Shown: positions 52,537-60,417 of the stretch, piece by piece
Layout of the letters: every line of letters starts with the position of its first letter
How positions within the stretch are numbered: the first letter of the stretch is position 1
Position numbers and translations under genes: made by a program
Origin: DATCBF01 sp964401995
Lineage (GTDB): Bacteria; Actinomycetota; Thermoleophilia; Solirubrobacterales; 70-9
Assembly: GCA_964401995.1 (NCBI GenBank)
Contig: CAYOAP010000004.1
Span: 124,001 to 188,000 of the forward strand
DNA: 64,000 nt
Reading direction: 5' to 3'
The notes under the pieces: generated by a model
Told to the model about the DNA's origin: nothing
The model's database searches: none
Seen by the model: the letters and a program-made list of their open reading frames with translations, nothing else

Positions 52537-53565
52537 ATGCCCGGCGGCCAGGGTGTGACCATCGCCCTCGATGGCTTCGGGGCGGAGCAGGGTTTCGATG
52601 TTCTGGCCGAGGGCGCGCGGCTCGCTGCCGGCGACGGGATTCGCCTGCGGGTGTTCGGGCCGCCGGACGAGCTTGACCTGAACGGGGTCGACGGGGTGGA
52701 GGTGGTGCCCACCTCGGAGTCAATCGCCAACGAGGAGGACCCGGTGCCCGCGGTCCGGGCGAAGAAGGAGGCTTCGGTGGTGCGGGCCGCTCGCGACGTG
52801 GCCGAGGGGAATTCAGCGGCGCTGGTCAGCGCCGGCTCGACCGGGGCGACGATGGCCGCCGCCACCTTTGGGTTGCGGCGCCTGCAGGGGGTGCAGCGAC
52901 CGGCCCTGGCGGTGCAGCTGCCGGTTCCCGGCAAGCCGGTCCTCTTCCTCGACGTTGGCGCCAACGTCGAGGTCCGCGCCCAGCACCTGGTCCAGTTCGC
53001 CTTCCTCGGCGCCGCCTTCAGCGAGGCGGTGCTCGGGGTCGAGGGCCCCAGGGTCGGCCTGCTCTCGGTCGGCGAGGAGGCGGGCAAGGGCCGCGACGAG
53101 GTGGTCGAGGCCTTCCGGGTGCTCTCGGAGTCGACCGGCATCGATTTCGCCGGCAACGTCGAGGGCCGCGACCTGCCCGCCGGGGCAGCCGACGTGGTCG
53201 TCACCGATGGCTTCACCGGCAACGTCGCCCTGAAGCTGATGGAGGGCACGGCGCGCACGGTTACCGGGGCGATCCGTGATGCGGCCCGTTCCAACCCGGT
53301 GGCCGCGCTTGGTGGCCTGCTGATGCGCCCGGCGCTCGGCGGCCTGCGCCGTGAACTTCATCCGGACACGACCGGCGGCGCGATCCTGCTCGGCCTGCGC
53401 GGCGTCGCCATCGTCGGCCATGGCAGCTCCAGCGCTGAGGGGATCGCCAACGCAGTGCGGATGGCCGCCCGCGCGGTCGAGGTCGATGCGGTCGGCCGCA
53501 CCGCCTTATTGCTGCAAAGAGCAGGGGCGACGCGCGGATCTCTCGCGGCGGAATCCGGCCCGTGA
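52537..53565 (+). CDS. plsX: Phosphate acyltransferase PlsX
   Basis: Converts acyl-ACP to acyl-phosphate for phospholipid synthesis. 342 residues. LDGFGAEQG at the start (usual form is DxxGGD), SAGSTGATMAAA, LDVGANVE, and VVTDGFTGNVALK with GHGSSS near the C-terminus are family motifs. ATG follows the rpmF stop with no gap. acpP follows 13 bp later. Confidence 0.94.
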   Translation: MPGGQGVTIALDGFGAEQGFDVLAEGARLAAGDGIRLRVFGPPDELDLNGVDGVEVVPTSESIANEEDPVPAVRAKKEASVVRAARDVAEGNSAALVSAGSTGATMAAATFGLRRLQGVQRPALAVQLPVPGKPVLFLDVGANVEVRAQHLVQFAFLGAAFSEAVLGVEGPRVGLLSVGEEAGKGRDEVVEAFRVLSESTGIDFAGNVEGRDLPAGAADVVVTDGFTGNVALKLMEGTARTVTGAIRDAARSNPVAALGGLLMRPALGGLRRELHPDTTGGAILLGLRGVAIVGHGSSSAEGIANAVRMAARAVEVDAVGRTALLLQRAGATRGSLAAESGP

Positions 53566-53578
53566 TAGGAACCAGGCG

Positions 53579-53824
53579 ATGAGTCGCGAGGAAGTCCTGG
53601 ACCTGGTCCGCAACCACCTTGCCGAGGAGCTCGAGGTCGACATCGCGAAGATCTCTGAGAGCACTCGCTTCAAGGAGGATCTCGACGCCGACTCGCTCGA
53701 TCTCTACGAGCTGGTGATGGAGCTGGAGGACCGCTACGGCGTCGCCGTCTCCGAGCAGCAGGCGGCGCAGATCAAGACTGTCGGCGACGCGGTCGGGTTC
53801 GTCATCGACCACGCCCCCGCCTGA
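53579..53824 (+). CDS. acpP: Acyl carrier protein
   Basis: 81 residues, acidic helical bundle. S39 in DLDADSLDLYEL is the 4'-phosphopantetheine site, fed by the CoA pathway that includes coaD. ATG 53579 with AGGAA about 10 nt upstream; the longer in-frame extension overlaps plsX. Between plsX and rnc as in many bacteria. Confidence 0.97.
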   Translation: MSREEVLDLVRNHLAEELEVDIAKISESTRFKEDLDADSLDLYELVMELEDRYGVAVSEQQAAQIKTVGDAVGFVIDHAPA

Positions 53825-53827
53825 GCG

Positions 53828-54523
53828 GTGTCCGCGCGCGCCGAGTCGGCCGTCACCGCGCTGGCGGCCCTGGTCGCCGAGCTGCCCGAGGATCTGCGCG
53901 GCCAGGCGCTGACCCACACCTCCTGGACCGAGGACCGGGTCGACTCCTTCGAGCGCCTCGCCTTCCTCGGCGACAGCGTGCTCGGCCTCTCGGTCGCCTC
54001 TCACCTCTTCGCCACCCACCCCGAGCTCGACTCCGGCGGCCTGACCAAGGTCCACAACCAGGCGGTCAGCGGCGTCTCCTGCGCCGAGGTCGGCCGCCTG
54101 CTCGGGGTGCCGGAGATGCTGCGCGGAGCAGAGCCCGCCGACGCCCAGGCGGCGATCCCGGCCGAGACCCTGCTGGCCGGCGAGCGGCCGCTGCCGGAGG
54201 CGACCGAGGCGCTGATCGGGGCCTGCTTCCTCGCTTTCGGCTTCGATCGCACCGCCGTCGCCGTGGCCACAGCGTTCGAGCCCCGCATCGAGCACGCCAG
54301 CGAAACCAGGATTGACTTCAAGTCGGCTCTGCAGGAGCTGCTGGCGCGGCGCGGGGCGCGCGTAAGCTACGAGGTGACCGAGGCGAGCGGCCCGCCGCAC
54401 CAGCGCACCTTCGCGGTGGCGGCGATCGTCGATTCCGAGCAGATAGGAGAGGGCTCGGGGAGGAGCAAGAAGGCAGCCGAGCAGGTGGCCGCGGAGCAGG
54501 CGCTGAAGCGCCTCGGCGGATGA
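53828..54523 (+). CDS. rnc: Ribonuclease III
   Basis: Double-stranded RNA endonuclease for rRNA processing and decay. 231 residues: catalytic domain (1-150) and dsRNA-binding domain (about 162-230). The signature reads FERLAFLGDSVL: E42 and D49 are kept, but Ala45 replaces the second Glu (E. coli E41). The second acidic pair is E124/E127, with Glu in place of Asp. GTG start 3 bp after acpP. Activity is expected but these changes are noteworthy. Confidence 0.92.
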   Translation: MSARAESAVTALAALVAELPEDLRGQALTHTSWTEDRVDSFERLAFLGDSVLGLSVASHLFATHPELDSGGLTKVHNQAVSGVSCAEVGRLLGVPEMLRGAEPADAQAAIPAETLLAGERPLPEATEALIGACFLAFGFDRTAVAVATAFEPRIEHASETRIDFKSALQELLARRGARVSYEVTEASGPPHQRTFAVAAIVDSEQIGEGSGRSKKAAEQVAAEQALKRLGG

Positions 54524-54584
54524 GCGCCATGACCGGGTTCGCGTCCGACTCACCCGCGAGCCTTTCAACCGGAGCGAGGACTGG

Positions 54585-57005
54585 ATGTATCTGAAATCGA
54601 TCACGATGAAGGGGTTCAAGTCGTTCCCCGAGCGGCAGCGGCTGGAGTTCTCTCCAGGCGTCAGCGTGATCGTCGGCCCCAACGGCTCCGGCAAGTCGAA
54701 CATCACCGACGCCGTGCTCTGGGCGCTGGGCGAGCAGAGCCCGGGGGCGATCCGCGGGGCCTCGATGCAGGACGTGATCTCCGCCGGCGGCAAGGGCGTC
54801 GGCCAGCGCCGCCAGGCCGAGGTCGAGGTCGTGATCGACAACTCCGAAGGGCGGGCCGCGACCGAGTTCTCCGAAGTCGCCGTGCAGCGCACCCTTGACC
54901 GCTCCGGTGATGGCAGCTATCGCCTCAACGGCGCCCGCTGCCGTCTTGTCGACGTGGTCGAAGTCCTCTCCGACACCAACCTCGGTCGCGAGATGCACTC
55001 GGTGATCAGCCAGGGCCGGGTCGAGACGATCGTCCACTCCAAGCCGCGCGAGCGCCGGCTCCTGGTCGAGGAGGCGGCCGGGCTCGGCAAGCACCGCAAA
55101 CGCCGTCGCCGGGCCGAGCTGAAGCTGAAAGGGACCCGCTCCAACCTTGATCGCGCCCTTGATGTCGAGCGCGAGGCCCGCGCCCGCCTGCGGCCGCTCA
55201 AACGCCAGGCGCAGGCGGCCGAGCTGGGGGCGCGGATCGAGCGCGAGGAGCTGGGCCTGCGGGCGCAGCTGGTCGCCGAGGAGCTGCGCTTCGGCGCCGA
55301 TCGCGCCGCCGCGGCCGCCAAGGCTGCGGAGCAGGCGCGGGCGATCAGGAAAGGGATCGAGGAGCGGCTGGCCGCGGTCAGCGCCCGCCGCCGCGCGGTC
55401 GAGGAGCGCTTCGCCGCCCGCGACCGCGATCGCACCCTCGCCTGGGGGCTGCTGACCAAGCTGCGTGGCGAGCAGGAGCGGATCGCGGTCCGCGCCGCCA
55501 CCCTCGCCGACCGCCAGGGCGTGCTTGACGCCCGGCTGGAGGCGCTGCGCGCCGACCTTGGGCCATTGACTCTGGACGTGGGCGCCGCCGGCGGCGCCCC
55601 AGCCGAGCGGGCGCGCAAACTCGAGCAGGAGTTGAGCGAGATCGAGGGCGGCTTGACCACGGCCTCCGACGGCCTCGCCCGCGCCCGCTCTGGCGACGCC
55701 GCCGAGGCCGCCCGCGAGGCGGCGCTGGGCGCGGTCCGCAGCGGCGCCGAGCGCGCTTCGCGGCACGCGCGCCGGGCCGAGGGCCTGCTTGGCGAGCGCC
55801 ACCGTGAGCAGCTGCGCAAACGGATGTCGGCCGGTGAGGAGCTGCTGGAAGCGGTGGCTGCGGCTGCCGCCGCGGCGACGGCTGTCGGCGCCGCGATCCG
55901 GGCTCGGGTGGCCCAGACCGAGGGCAAGGTCGTCGGCGGCGAGAGCGACGGCGACGAGATCGCCGAGGAGATGCGCGCCTGCTCGAAACAGGAGGCCGAG
56001 CTGCAGGCTGAGATGGGCGCAGCCTCAGACCAGTTGACCCAGGCCGAAGTCGAGGCCGCCCACCTCGGCGATCGCCGCGCCGAGGCCGCCAAAGAGCTGG
56101 CGGCGATCGCCGAGCGCCTAGGCGAGGAGATCGCTCCTGCTGAGCAGGCCCTCAGCGAGGAGGAGCGGGCCGATATAGACCGCCGGCTCGAGCGGCTGGA
56201 GCGCCGCCGCGCCCAGATCGGGCCGGTCAACCCCCTGGCCCAGAGCGAGTACGACGAGGCCCGCGAGCACGTCGAGACCCTGCAGGCGCAGCGCGAGGAC
56301 ACCGAGCGGGCGATGAAGGAGCTGGAGACGCTGATCCGCGACGTCGACCGTGAGATCGAGCGCGCCTTCGAGGAGACCTTCGAGGCGACCGCCAAGAACT
56401 TCGAGGAGATGGTCGAGCACCTCTTCCCCGGCGGGCGCGGGCGCCTGCGCCGGGTCAGCCTGCGGCCGGTCCGCGATGAGCAGCCGCAGCCGGAGGCAGG
56501 CGCCCCGGCCGCCGAGCCCGAGGTCGAGGACGAGGAAGAAGAGCGCGACGAGCTCGGGGTCGAGATCGAGGTCACCCCGGCCGGCAAGTCGACCCGCAAG
56601 CTCTCGCTGCTCTCGGGCGGCGAGAAGTCGCTGGTCGCCCTTGCCTTCGTCTTTGCCGTCTTCCTCGCCCGGCCCTGCCCCTTCTACATCCTCGACGAGG
56701 TCGAGGCCGCCCTCGACGACGCCAACATCGACCGCTTCCTGCAGCTGATCCGCCGCTTCTCCGATCGCGCCCAGTTCGTGATCGTCACCCACCAGAAACG
56801 GACGATGGACGCCGCCGACATTCTCTACGGGGTCAGCATGGGCGGCGACGGCGTCACCAAGATCGTCTCCAAGCGGCTGCCGCGCGAAGAGGCCGCCGCT
56901 GGCGATGAGTCCGAGGGGCCGCCCCCGTTTGCCGGGATCGCGCCCGAGGACGACGCTGGCGAAGCAGAGGCCGGGCCCGAGCCCGACTCGGCCGAAGCCG
57001 CATAG
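54585..57005 (+). CDS. smc: Chromosome segregation protein SMC, short form without recognisable hinge
   Basis: ATPase of the SMC-ScpAB condensin. Only 806 residues against about 1,150-1,200 for most bacterial SMCs. The N-terminal head is intact (FKSF, Walker A GPNGSGKSN at 31-39, ISQGRVETI), as is the C-terminal head (LSLLSGGEKSL 673-683, LDEVEAALDDAN Walker B/D-loop) and the conserved end of the coil (IGPVNPLAQSEYDEA at 545). Between about 175 and 600 lies only Ala/Arg/Glu-rich coil, with a Gly/Pro break near 325-340; no glycine-rich hinge is visible. The C-head has an acidic insert (630-655) and an acidic tail. ScpA and ScpB are present at 14068-15362. Confidence 0.88.
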   Translation: MYLKSITMKGFKSFPERQRLEFSPGVSVIVGPNGSGKSNITDAVLWALGEQSPGAIRGASMQDVISAGGKGVGQRRQAEVEVVIDNSEGRAATEFSEVAVQRTLDRSGDGSYRLNGARCRLVDVVEVLSDTNLGREMHSVISQGRVETIVHSKPRERRLLVEEAAGLGKHRKRRRRAELKLKGTRSNLDRALDVEREARARLRPLKRQAQAAELGARIEREELGLRAQLVAEELRFGADRAAAAAKAAEQARAIRKGIEERLAAVSARRRAVEERFAARDRDRTLAWGLLTKLRGEQERIAVRAATLADRQGVLDARLEALRADLGPLTLDVGAAGGAPAERARKLEQELSEIEGGLTTASDGLARARSGDAAEAAREAALGAVRSGAERASRHARRAEGLLGERHREQLRKRMSAGEELLEAVAAAAAAATAVGAAIRARVAQTEGKVVGGESDGDEIAEEMRACSKQEAELQAEMGAASDQLTQAEVEAAHLGDRRAEAAKELAAIAERLGEEIAPAEQALSEEERADIDRRLERLERRRAQIGPVNPLAQSEYDEAREHVETLQAQREDTERAMKELETLIRDVDREIERAFEETFEATAKNFEEMVEHLFPGGRGRLRRVSLRPVRDEQPQPEAGAPAAEPEVEDEEEERDELGVEIEVTPAGKSTRKLSLLSGGEKSLVALAFVFAVFLARPCPFYILDEVEAALDDANIDRFLQLIRRFSDRAQFVIVTHQKRTMDAADILYGVSMGGDGVTKIVSKRLPREEAAAGDESEGPPPFAGIAPEDDAGEAEAGPEPDSAEAA

Positions 57006-57014
57006 CCTGCCCGG

Positions 57015-57020
57015 TAGGCT
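57015..57020 (+). promoter_or_regulatory. -10-like element of the WS/DGAT gene
   Basis: TAGGCT; start of transcription would give a leader of about 20 nt with the GAGGAGG ribosome binding site before ATG 57048. Confidence 0.45.
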
Positions 57021-57047
57021 CCCTAAGGGGGCACCGAGAGGAGGCGG

Positions 57048-58484
57048 ATGACGCAGAGTCATATGGACCGGCTGACGTCGTTTGACACGTCATTCCTGGC
57101 CAACGAGAAACACAACGGGCACATGGCGATCGGCGCCGTGATGGTCTGCGAGGGGAAGGCCCCCAGCTACGAGGATTTCGTCACCCACATCCGCAGCCGC
57201 CTGCACCTGCTGCCGCGCTTGCGGCAGCGGCTCGCCTTCCCGCCGCTGCGCCTGGGGACGCCGCTCTGGGTCGACTTCCCCGACTTCGACATCGCCGCCC
57301 ATGTGCGCCATGTCAGCCTGCCGGCGCCCGGCAGCGACGCCCAGTTCCACGAGCTGATCGGGGCCTCGCTCTCGCCGCCGCTCGACCGCGCCAAGCCGCT
57401 CTGGGAGCTCTGGCTGGTCGACGGTTTCGAAGACGATCGCTTCGGGATCATCTACAAGACCCACCACGCGATGGCCGACGGGATCTCGGCCACCGACGTC
57501 GGCATGCTGCTCTTCGACGTCGAGCCGAAGAGCGAGATCGTGCGCGAGGAGGCGCCCTGGAACCCGAGCCGGCCGCCGTCGCGGGCAGGCCTTCTTGCGC
57601 ACGCGGCCCGCGGCTTCCTTGGCATGTTCGGGCGGGCTTTCCGCTGGCTGAAGGCGGCCTCAGAAGACCCTGGCAAGGCGGCGAGACGGGCCTCCGACGG
57701 CGTCATCGGGCTGGCCGAGGTGGCCTGGAACCTGGCCCGGCCGGCGCCCGCGGTGATGTTCAACACCGAGATCAGCGCCGCGCGGACGTTCACCTGGACG
57801 AGCTGCTCGCTCGACGACCTGAAGCTGATCAAGAACAACCTCGGCGGCACGGTCAACGACGTCACCCTGGCCGTCGCGGCCGGGGCCCTGCGGCGCTGGC
57901 TGCAGAGCCATGACGTCAAGACCGACGAGCTCGACCTGAAGGCGCTGGTCCCGGTCTCGGTGCGGACCGAGAACGAGCACGGCGAGCTCGGCAACCGGCT
58001 GACGGCGATGCGTGGGCCGCTGCCCGTCCACATCGCCGATCCGCTCGCGCGCCTCGAAGCCGTGGCCAGGGATATGGACAAGTTGAAGGCGTCAAAGCAG
58101 GCTCTCGGCGCCGAGGCGATCTGGGGCCTCAACGATTGGTTCCGCGATTTCGCCCCGCCGCTGCTGCTCAACCCGACGGCGGCGATCAACTTCTCCACCC
58201 GGCTCTTCAACATGCTGGTCACCAACTTCCCCGGCCCACAGGTTCCCTTCTACGTCCTCGGCCACGAGCTGACCGGCGTCTACCCGGTCGGCTTCCTCGC
58301 CCAGCGCCACGCTCTGGCGATCGCGATGTTCAGCTACAACGGCTCGATGCACTTCGGCTTGCTCGGCGACCGCGAAGCGATCGACGGGATCGAGGAGATC
58401 GCCGCCGCGATCGACGAGTCGGTCCAGGAGCTGCTGGACGCAGCGGGCGCGGGCGCCGCGGAGCAAAGCTCCCAGCTCGTCTAA
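57048..58484 (+). CDS. Wax ester synthase/diacylglycerol acyltransferase (WS/DGAT)
   Basis: Bacterial acyltransferase making triacylglycerol or wax esters from acyl-CoA and diacylglycerol or fatty alcohol. 478 residues. The active-site HHxxxDG reads KTHHAMADGIS, and the C-terminal half has NDVTLAVAAGALR, TNFPGP and YPVGF motifs. GAGGAGG lies just before ATG 57048; a second ATG at 57063 is possible. No other storage-lipid gene adjoins it. Followed by multi-hairpin element copy 2. Confidence 0.92.
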   Translation: MTQSHMDRLTSFDTSFLANEKHNGHMAIGAVMVCEGKAPSYEDFVTHIRSRLHLLPRLRQRLAFPPLRLGTPLWVDFPDFDIAAHVRHVSLPAPGSDAQFHELIGASLSPPLDRAKPLWELWLVDGFEDDRFGIIYKTHHAMADGISATDVGMLLFDVEPKSEIVREEAPWNPSRPPSRAGLLAHAARGFLGMFGRAFRWLKAASEDPGKAARRASDGVIGLAEVAWNLARPAPAVMFNTEISAARTFTWTSCSLDDLKLIKNNLGGTVNDVTLAVAAGALRRWLQSHDVKTDELDLKALVPVSVRTENEHGELGNRLTAMRGPLPVHIADPLARLEAVARDMDKLKASKQALGAEAIWGLNDWFRDFAPPLLLNPTAAINFSTRLFNMLVTNFPGPQVPFYVLGHELTGVYPVGFLAQRHALAIAMFSYNGSMHFGLLGDREAIDGIEEIAAAIDESVQELLDAAGAGAAEQSSQLV

Positions 58485-58850
58485 GCGCTTCCCACGGTGC
58501 CATGGCGGGGGGACGGGCCTGGCCGCCCTTTGGCCGAATTCGGCGCCCGCCATGGCGGGCCTGCCCGATGCTGCAGCGCGGCTTTGCCGCGCATTCATCA
58601 GATTGCATATCGCGGCCTTCGGCCACATTCGCCCAGAGGGGCGGCCAGGCCCGTTTCACGACACGCCCCCGCCATCCCCTGCGCACAGTGCCCGGCTCGC
58701 CGTGGGATCGATCGTCCAGCGGCCGACGAGCCTCAAACGCGCCCATATATCCCGTTTCAGGTCCATCGGCAGGGGGAGATATCACTCTTCCAGATTCATA
58801 CCCCGGATATGCTTGCGTTCCTGTGGATAGCGAAGCAAGGTACACACACG
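58485..58850. other. Non-coding region after the WS/DGAT gene
   Basis: 366 bases without a convincing gene. The first two thirds hold multi-hairpin element copy 2 (58513-58654). The rest, to 58850, is less GC-rich with GATATC and ATATAT runs and no clear gene; it may carry the promoter of the next small gene. Confidence 0.5.
58513..58654. repeat. Multi-hairpin palindromic element, copy 2
   Basis: Outer 16-bp perfect stem 58513-58528 with 58639-58654, extended inward by an imperfect GGCCGAAT/ATTCGCCC pairing. Inside are GCCCGC-CATG-GCGGGC (58545-58560), GCGCGGC-TTT-GCCGCGC (58576-58592), CAGATTGCATATCGCG (58599-58614) and GGCC-TTC-GGCC (58614-58624). The inner block matches copy 1 at 26856-26914 at most positions, while the outer arms are a different sequence that still pairs. 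Confidence 0.75.
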
Positions 58851-59213
58851 ATGGCGACTCATTCCAGCATGGATGAGTCCGCTAGTTTCGATGTAAGTGT
58901 TGTCACGGCCCCGCCTCAGCCGGAAGTGCCGATCGTGGTTACGTCCGTGGAGCTGCGCGATGATGGGGTGGTGGTTAACTTGACCTCGATACGAGCGGCC
59001 GTAAAGGTAGTGTGGCCGTGTGTGGACGAAGGTCAACCCGAGACACTGGAAGACGACTTGGGCACGGAGTACGCCGTTGTTTCTGGCGAAGGAGGAGGAG
59101 ACGAGAGAGTCTCACGGATGTCCTATGAGTTTCGCCCGGCGGTGCCGATTGGTGCGCGGTCCTTGAAAGTGGCAACGGCAACAGGGTCGGTGGATATTCG
59201 GCTCGATCAATGA
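58851..59213 (+). CDS. Hypothetical protein, low-GC
   Basis: 120 residues, predicted beta-rich (EVPIVVTSVELRDDGVVVNL, then DDLGTEYAVVSG and FRPAVPIGARSLKVATATGS), with no membrane segment. The pattern DDLGTxY followed by F.PA.P.GA is common in actinobacterial hypotheticals. Base composition is clearly lower in GC than neighbours, suggesting recent acquisition or relaxed codon use. Start uncertain; ATG 58810 would extend it. Followed by palindrome copy B. Confidence 0.6.
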   Translation: MATHSSMDESASFDVSVVTAPPQPEVPIVVTSVELRDDGVVVNLTSIRAAVKVVWPCVDEGQPETLEDDLGTEYAVVSGEGGGDERVSRMSYEFRPAVPIGARSLKVATATGSVDIRLDQ

Positions 59214-59263
59214 CGACGGCGCTTCGCCGCTCTCTGGCGGGAGCAGCCCGCCGGCCCAGGCCG

Positions 59264-59311
59264 GCGCATCCGACTTTCACCCACCTATAAGGGGGCCAAA
59301 GTCGGATGCGC
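59264..59311. repeat. Perfect palindrome, copy B of a two-copy family
   Basis: 14-bp perfect arms 59264-59277 and 59298-59311 around a 20-nt loop. The arm shares GCATCCGACTTT with the palindrome at 12974-13014. It lies between a small hypothetical gene and ftsY. Probable terminator or repetitive extragenic palindrome. Confidence 0.75.
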
Positions 59312-59383
59312 TGTCGAGCCTGCTGTGATCTGAGCGCTGCGCCCATTGAATGAGGGATCGATCATCTAGCCTGCGCCGTCACG

Positions 59384-60382
59384 ATGCCCACCGCCTGGCA
59401 AGACATCTTCGACCTCGGCGCGCGCGCGCCGCAGGCGTCCACGCCCGGCGTCGATGAGCCCGAGCAGCGTCGCGGCGTCTTCAAGCGCCTGCGCGAGAGC
59501 CTCTCCAAAAGCCGCCAGGCGCTGAGCGAGGAGATTTCGGCCAGCCTCTTCGACCGGATCGACGAGGAGACCTGGGAGCGGCTTGAGGAAGCGCTGATCT
59601 ATGCCGACGCCGGCGCTCCCACCACCGCCGCTGTGGTCGAACGGCTTGAGCGCGAGGTCGAGTCCGGCGCCGTCCCCGCCGACGGGGTCGCCGTGCGCGA
59701 GCGCCTGATCGAGATCCTAGCCGAGGTCGCTGCGACCGGCCGTGCCCCGATCGACCTCAGCGGCGAGCCGGCGGTGCTGCTGATGGTCGGTGTCAACGGC
59801 ACCGGCAAGACGACGACGATCGGCAAGATCGCCTGGCACCTCTCGAAGGAACTCGGCCTCTCGGTCGTGCTCGGCGCCGCCGACACCTACCGCGCCGCCG
59901 CCGCCGAGCAGCTCGCCGAGTGGGCGGACCGGGCCGGGGCCGAACTGGTGCGCTCGGCGCCGGGAGGCGATCCCGGCGCGGTCGCCTTCGACGCGATCGC
60001 CGCCGCCCGCGCCCGCGGCGCCGACGTGGTCATCATCGACACCGCTGGCCGCCTGCACACGCAGAGCAACCTGATGGACGAGCTGGCCAAGGTGCGGCGG
60101 GTGATCGGCAAGCAGATCCCCGAGGCGCCGCACGAGACCCTGATCTCGATCGACGCCACCACCGGCCAGAACGGCCTGCGCCAGGCGAAAGTCTTCTCCG
60201 AAGCGGCCGCGGTCGACGGCGTCGTCCTGACCAAGCTCGACGGCACTGCCAAAGGCGGCATCACCCTGGCGATCGCCTCCGAGCTCGGGATCCCGGTCAA
60301 GCTGATCGGGACCGGCGAGTCGCTGGAGGATCTGCGGCCTTTCGATCCCACCGAGTTCGCTCAGGCCCTGCTCGCCGAGTAG
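59384..60382 (+). CDS. ftsY: Signal recognition particle receptor FtsY
   Basis: SRP receptor GTPase that docks Ffh-ribosome complexes at the membrane. 332 residues: N domain (about 40-115) and G domain with GVNGTGKTTTIGK, AADTYRAAAAEQL, DTAGRLH, TKLDGTAKGG. The acidic A domain is nearly absent, so membrane binding relies on the short N-terminal segment. TAGCCT lies 11 nt upstream of ATG. Followed by ffh. Confidence 0.96.
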   Translation: MPTAWQDIFDLGARAPQASTPGVDEPEQRRGVFKRLRESLSKSRQALSEEISASLFDRIDEETWERLEEALIYADAGAPTTAAVVERLEREVESGAVPADGVAVRERLIEILAEVAATGRAPIDLSGEPAVLLMVGVNGTGKTTTIGKIAWHLSKELGLSVVLGAADTYRAAAAEQLAEWADRAGAELVRSAPGGDPGAVAFDAIAAARARGADVVIIDTAGRLHTQSNLMDELAKVRRVIGKQIPEAPHETLISIDATTGQNGLRQAKVFSEAAAVDGVVLTKLDGTAKGGITLAIASELGIPVKLIGTGESLEDLRPFDPTEFAQALLAE

Positions 60383-60417
60383 CGCCGCCCAGAGACCATC
60401 CCTAAGCTGGAGCAGCC

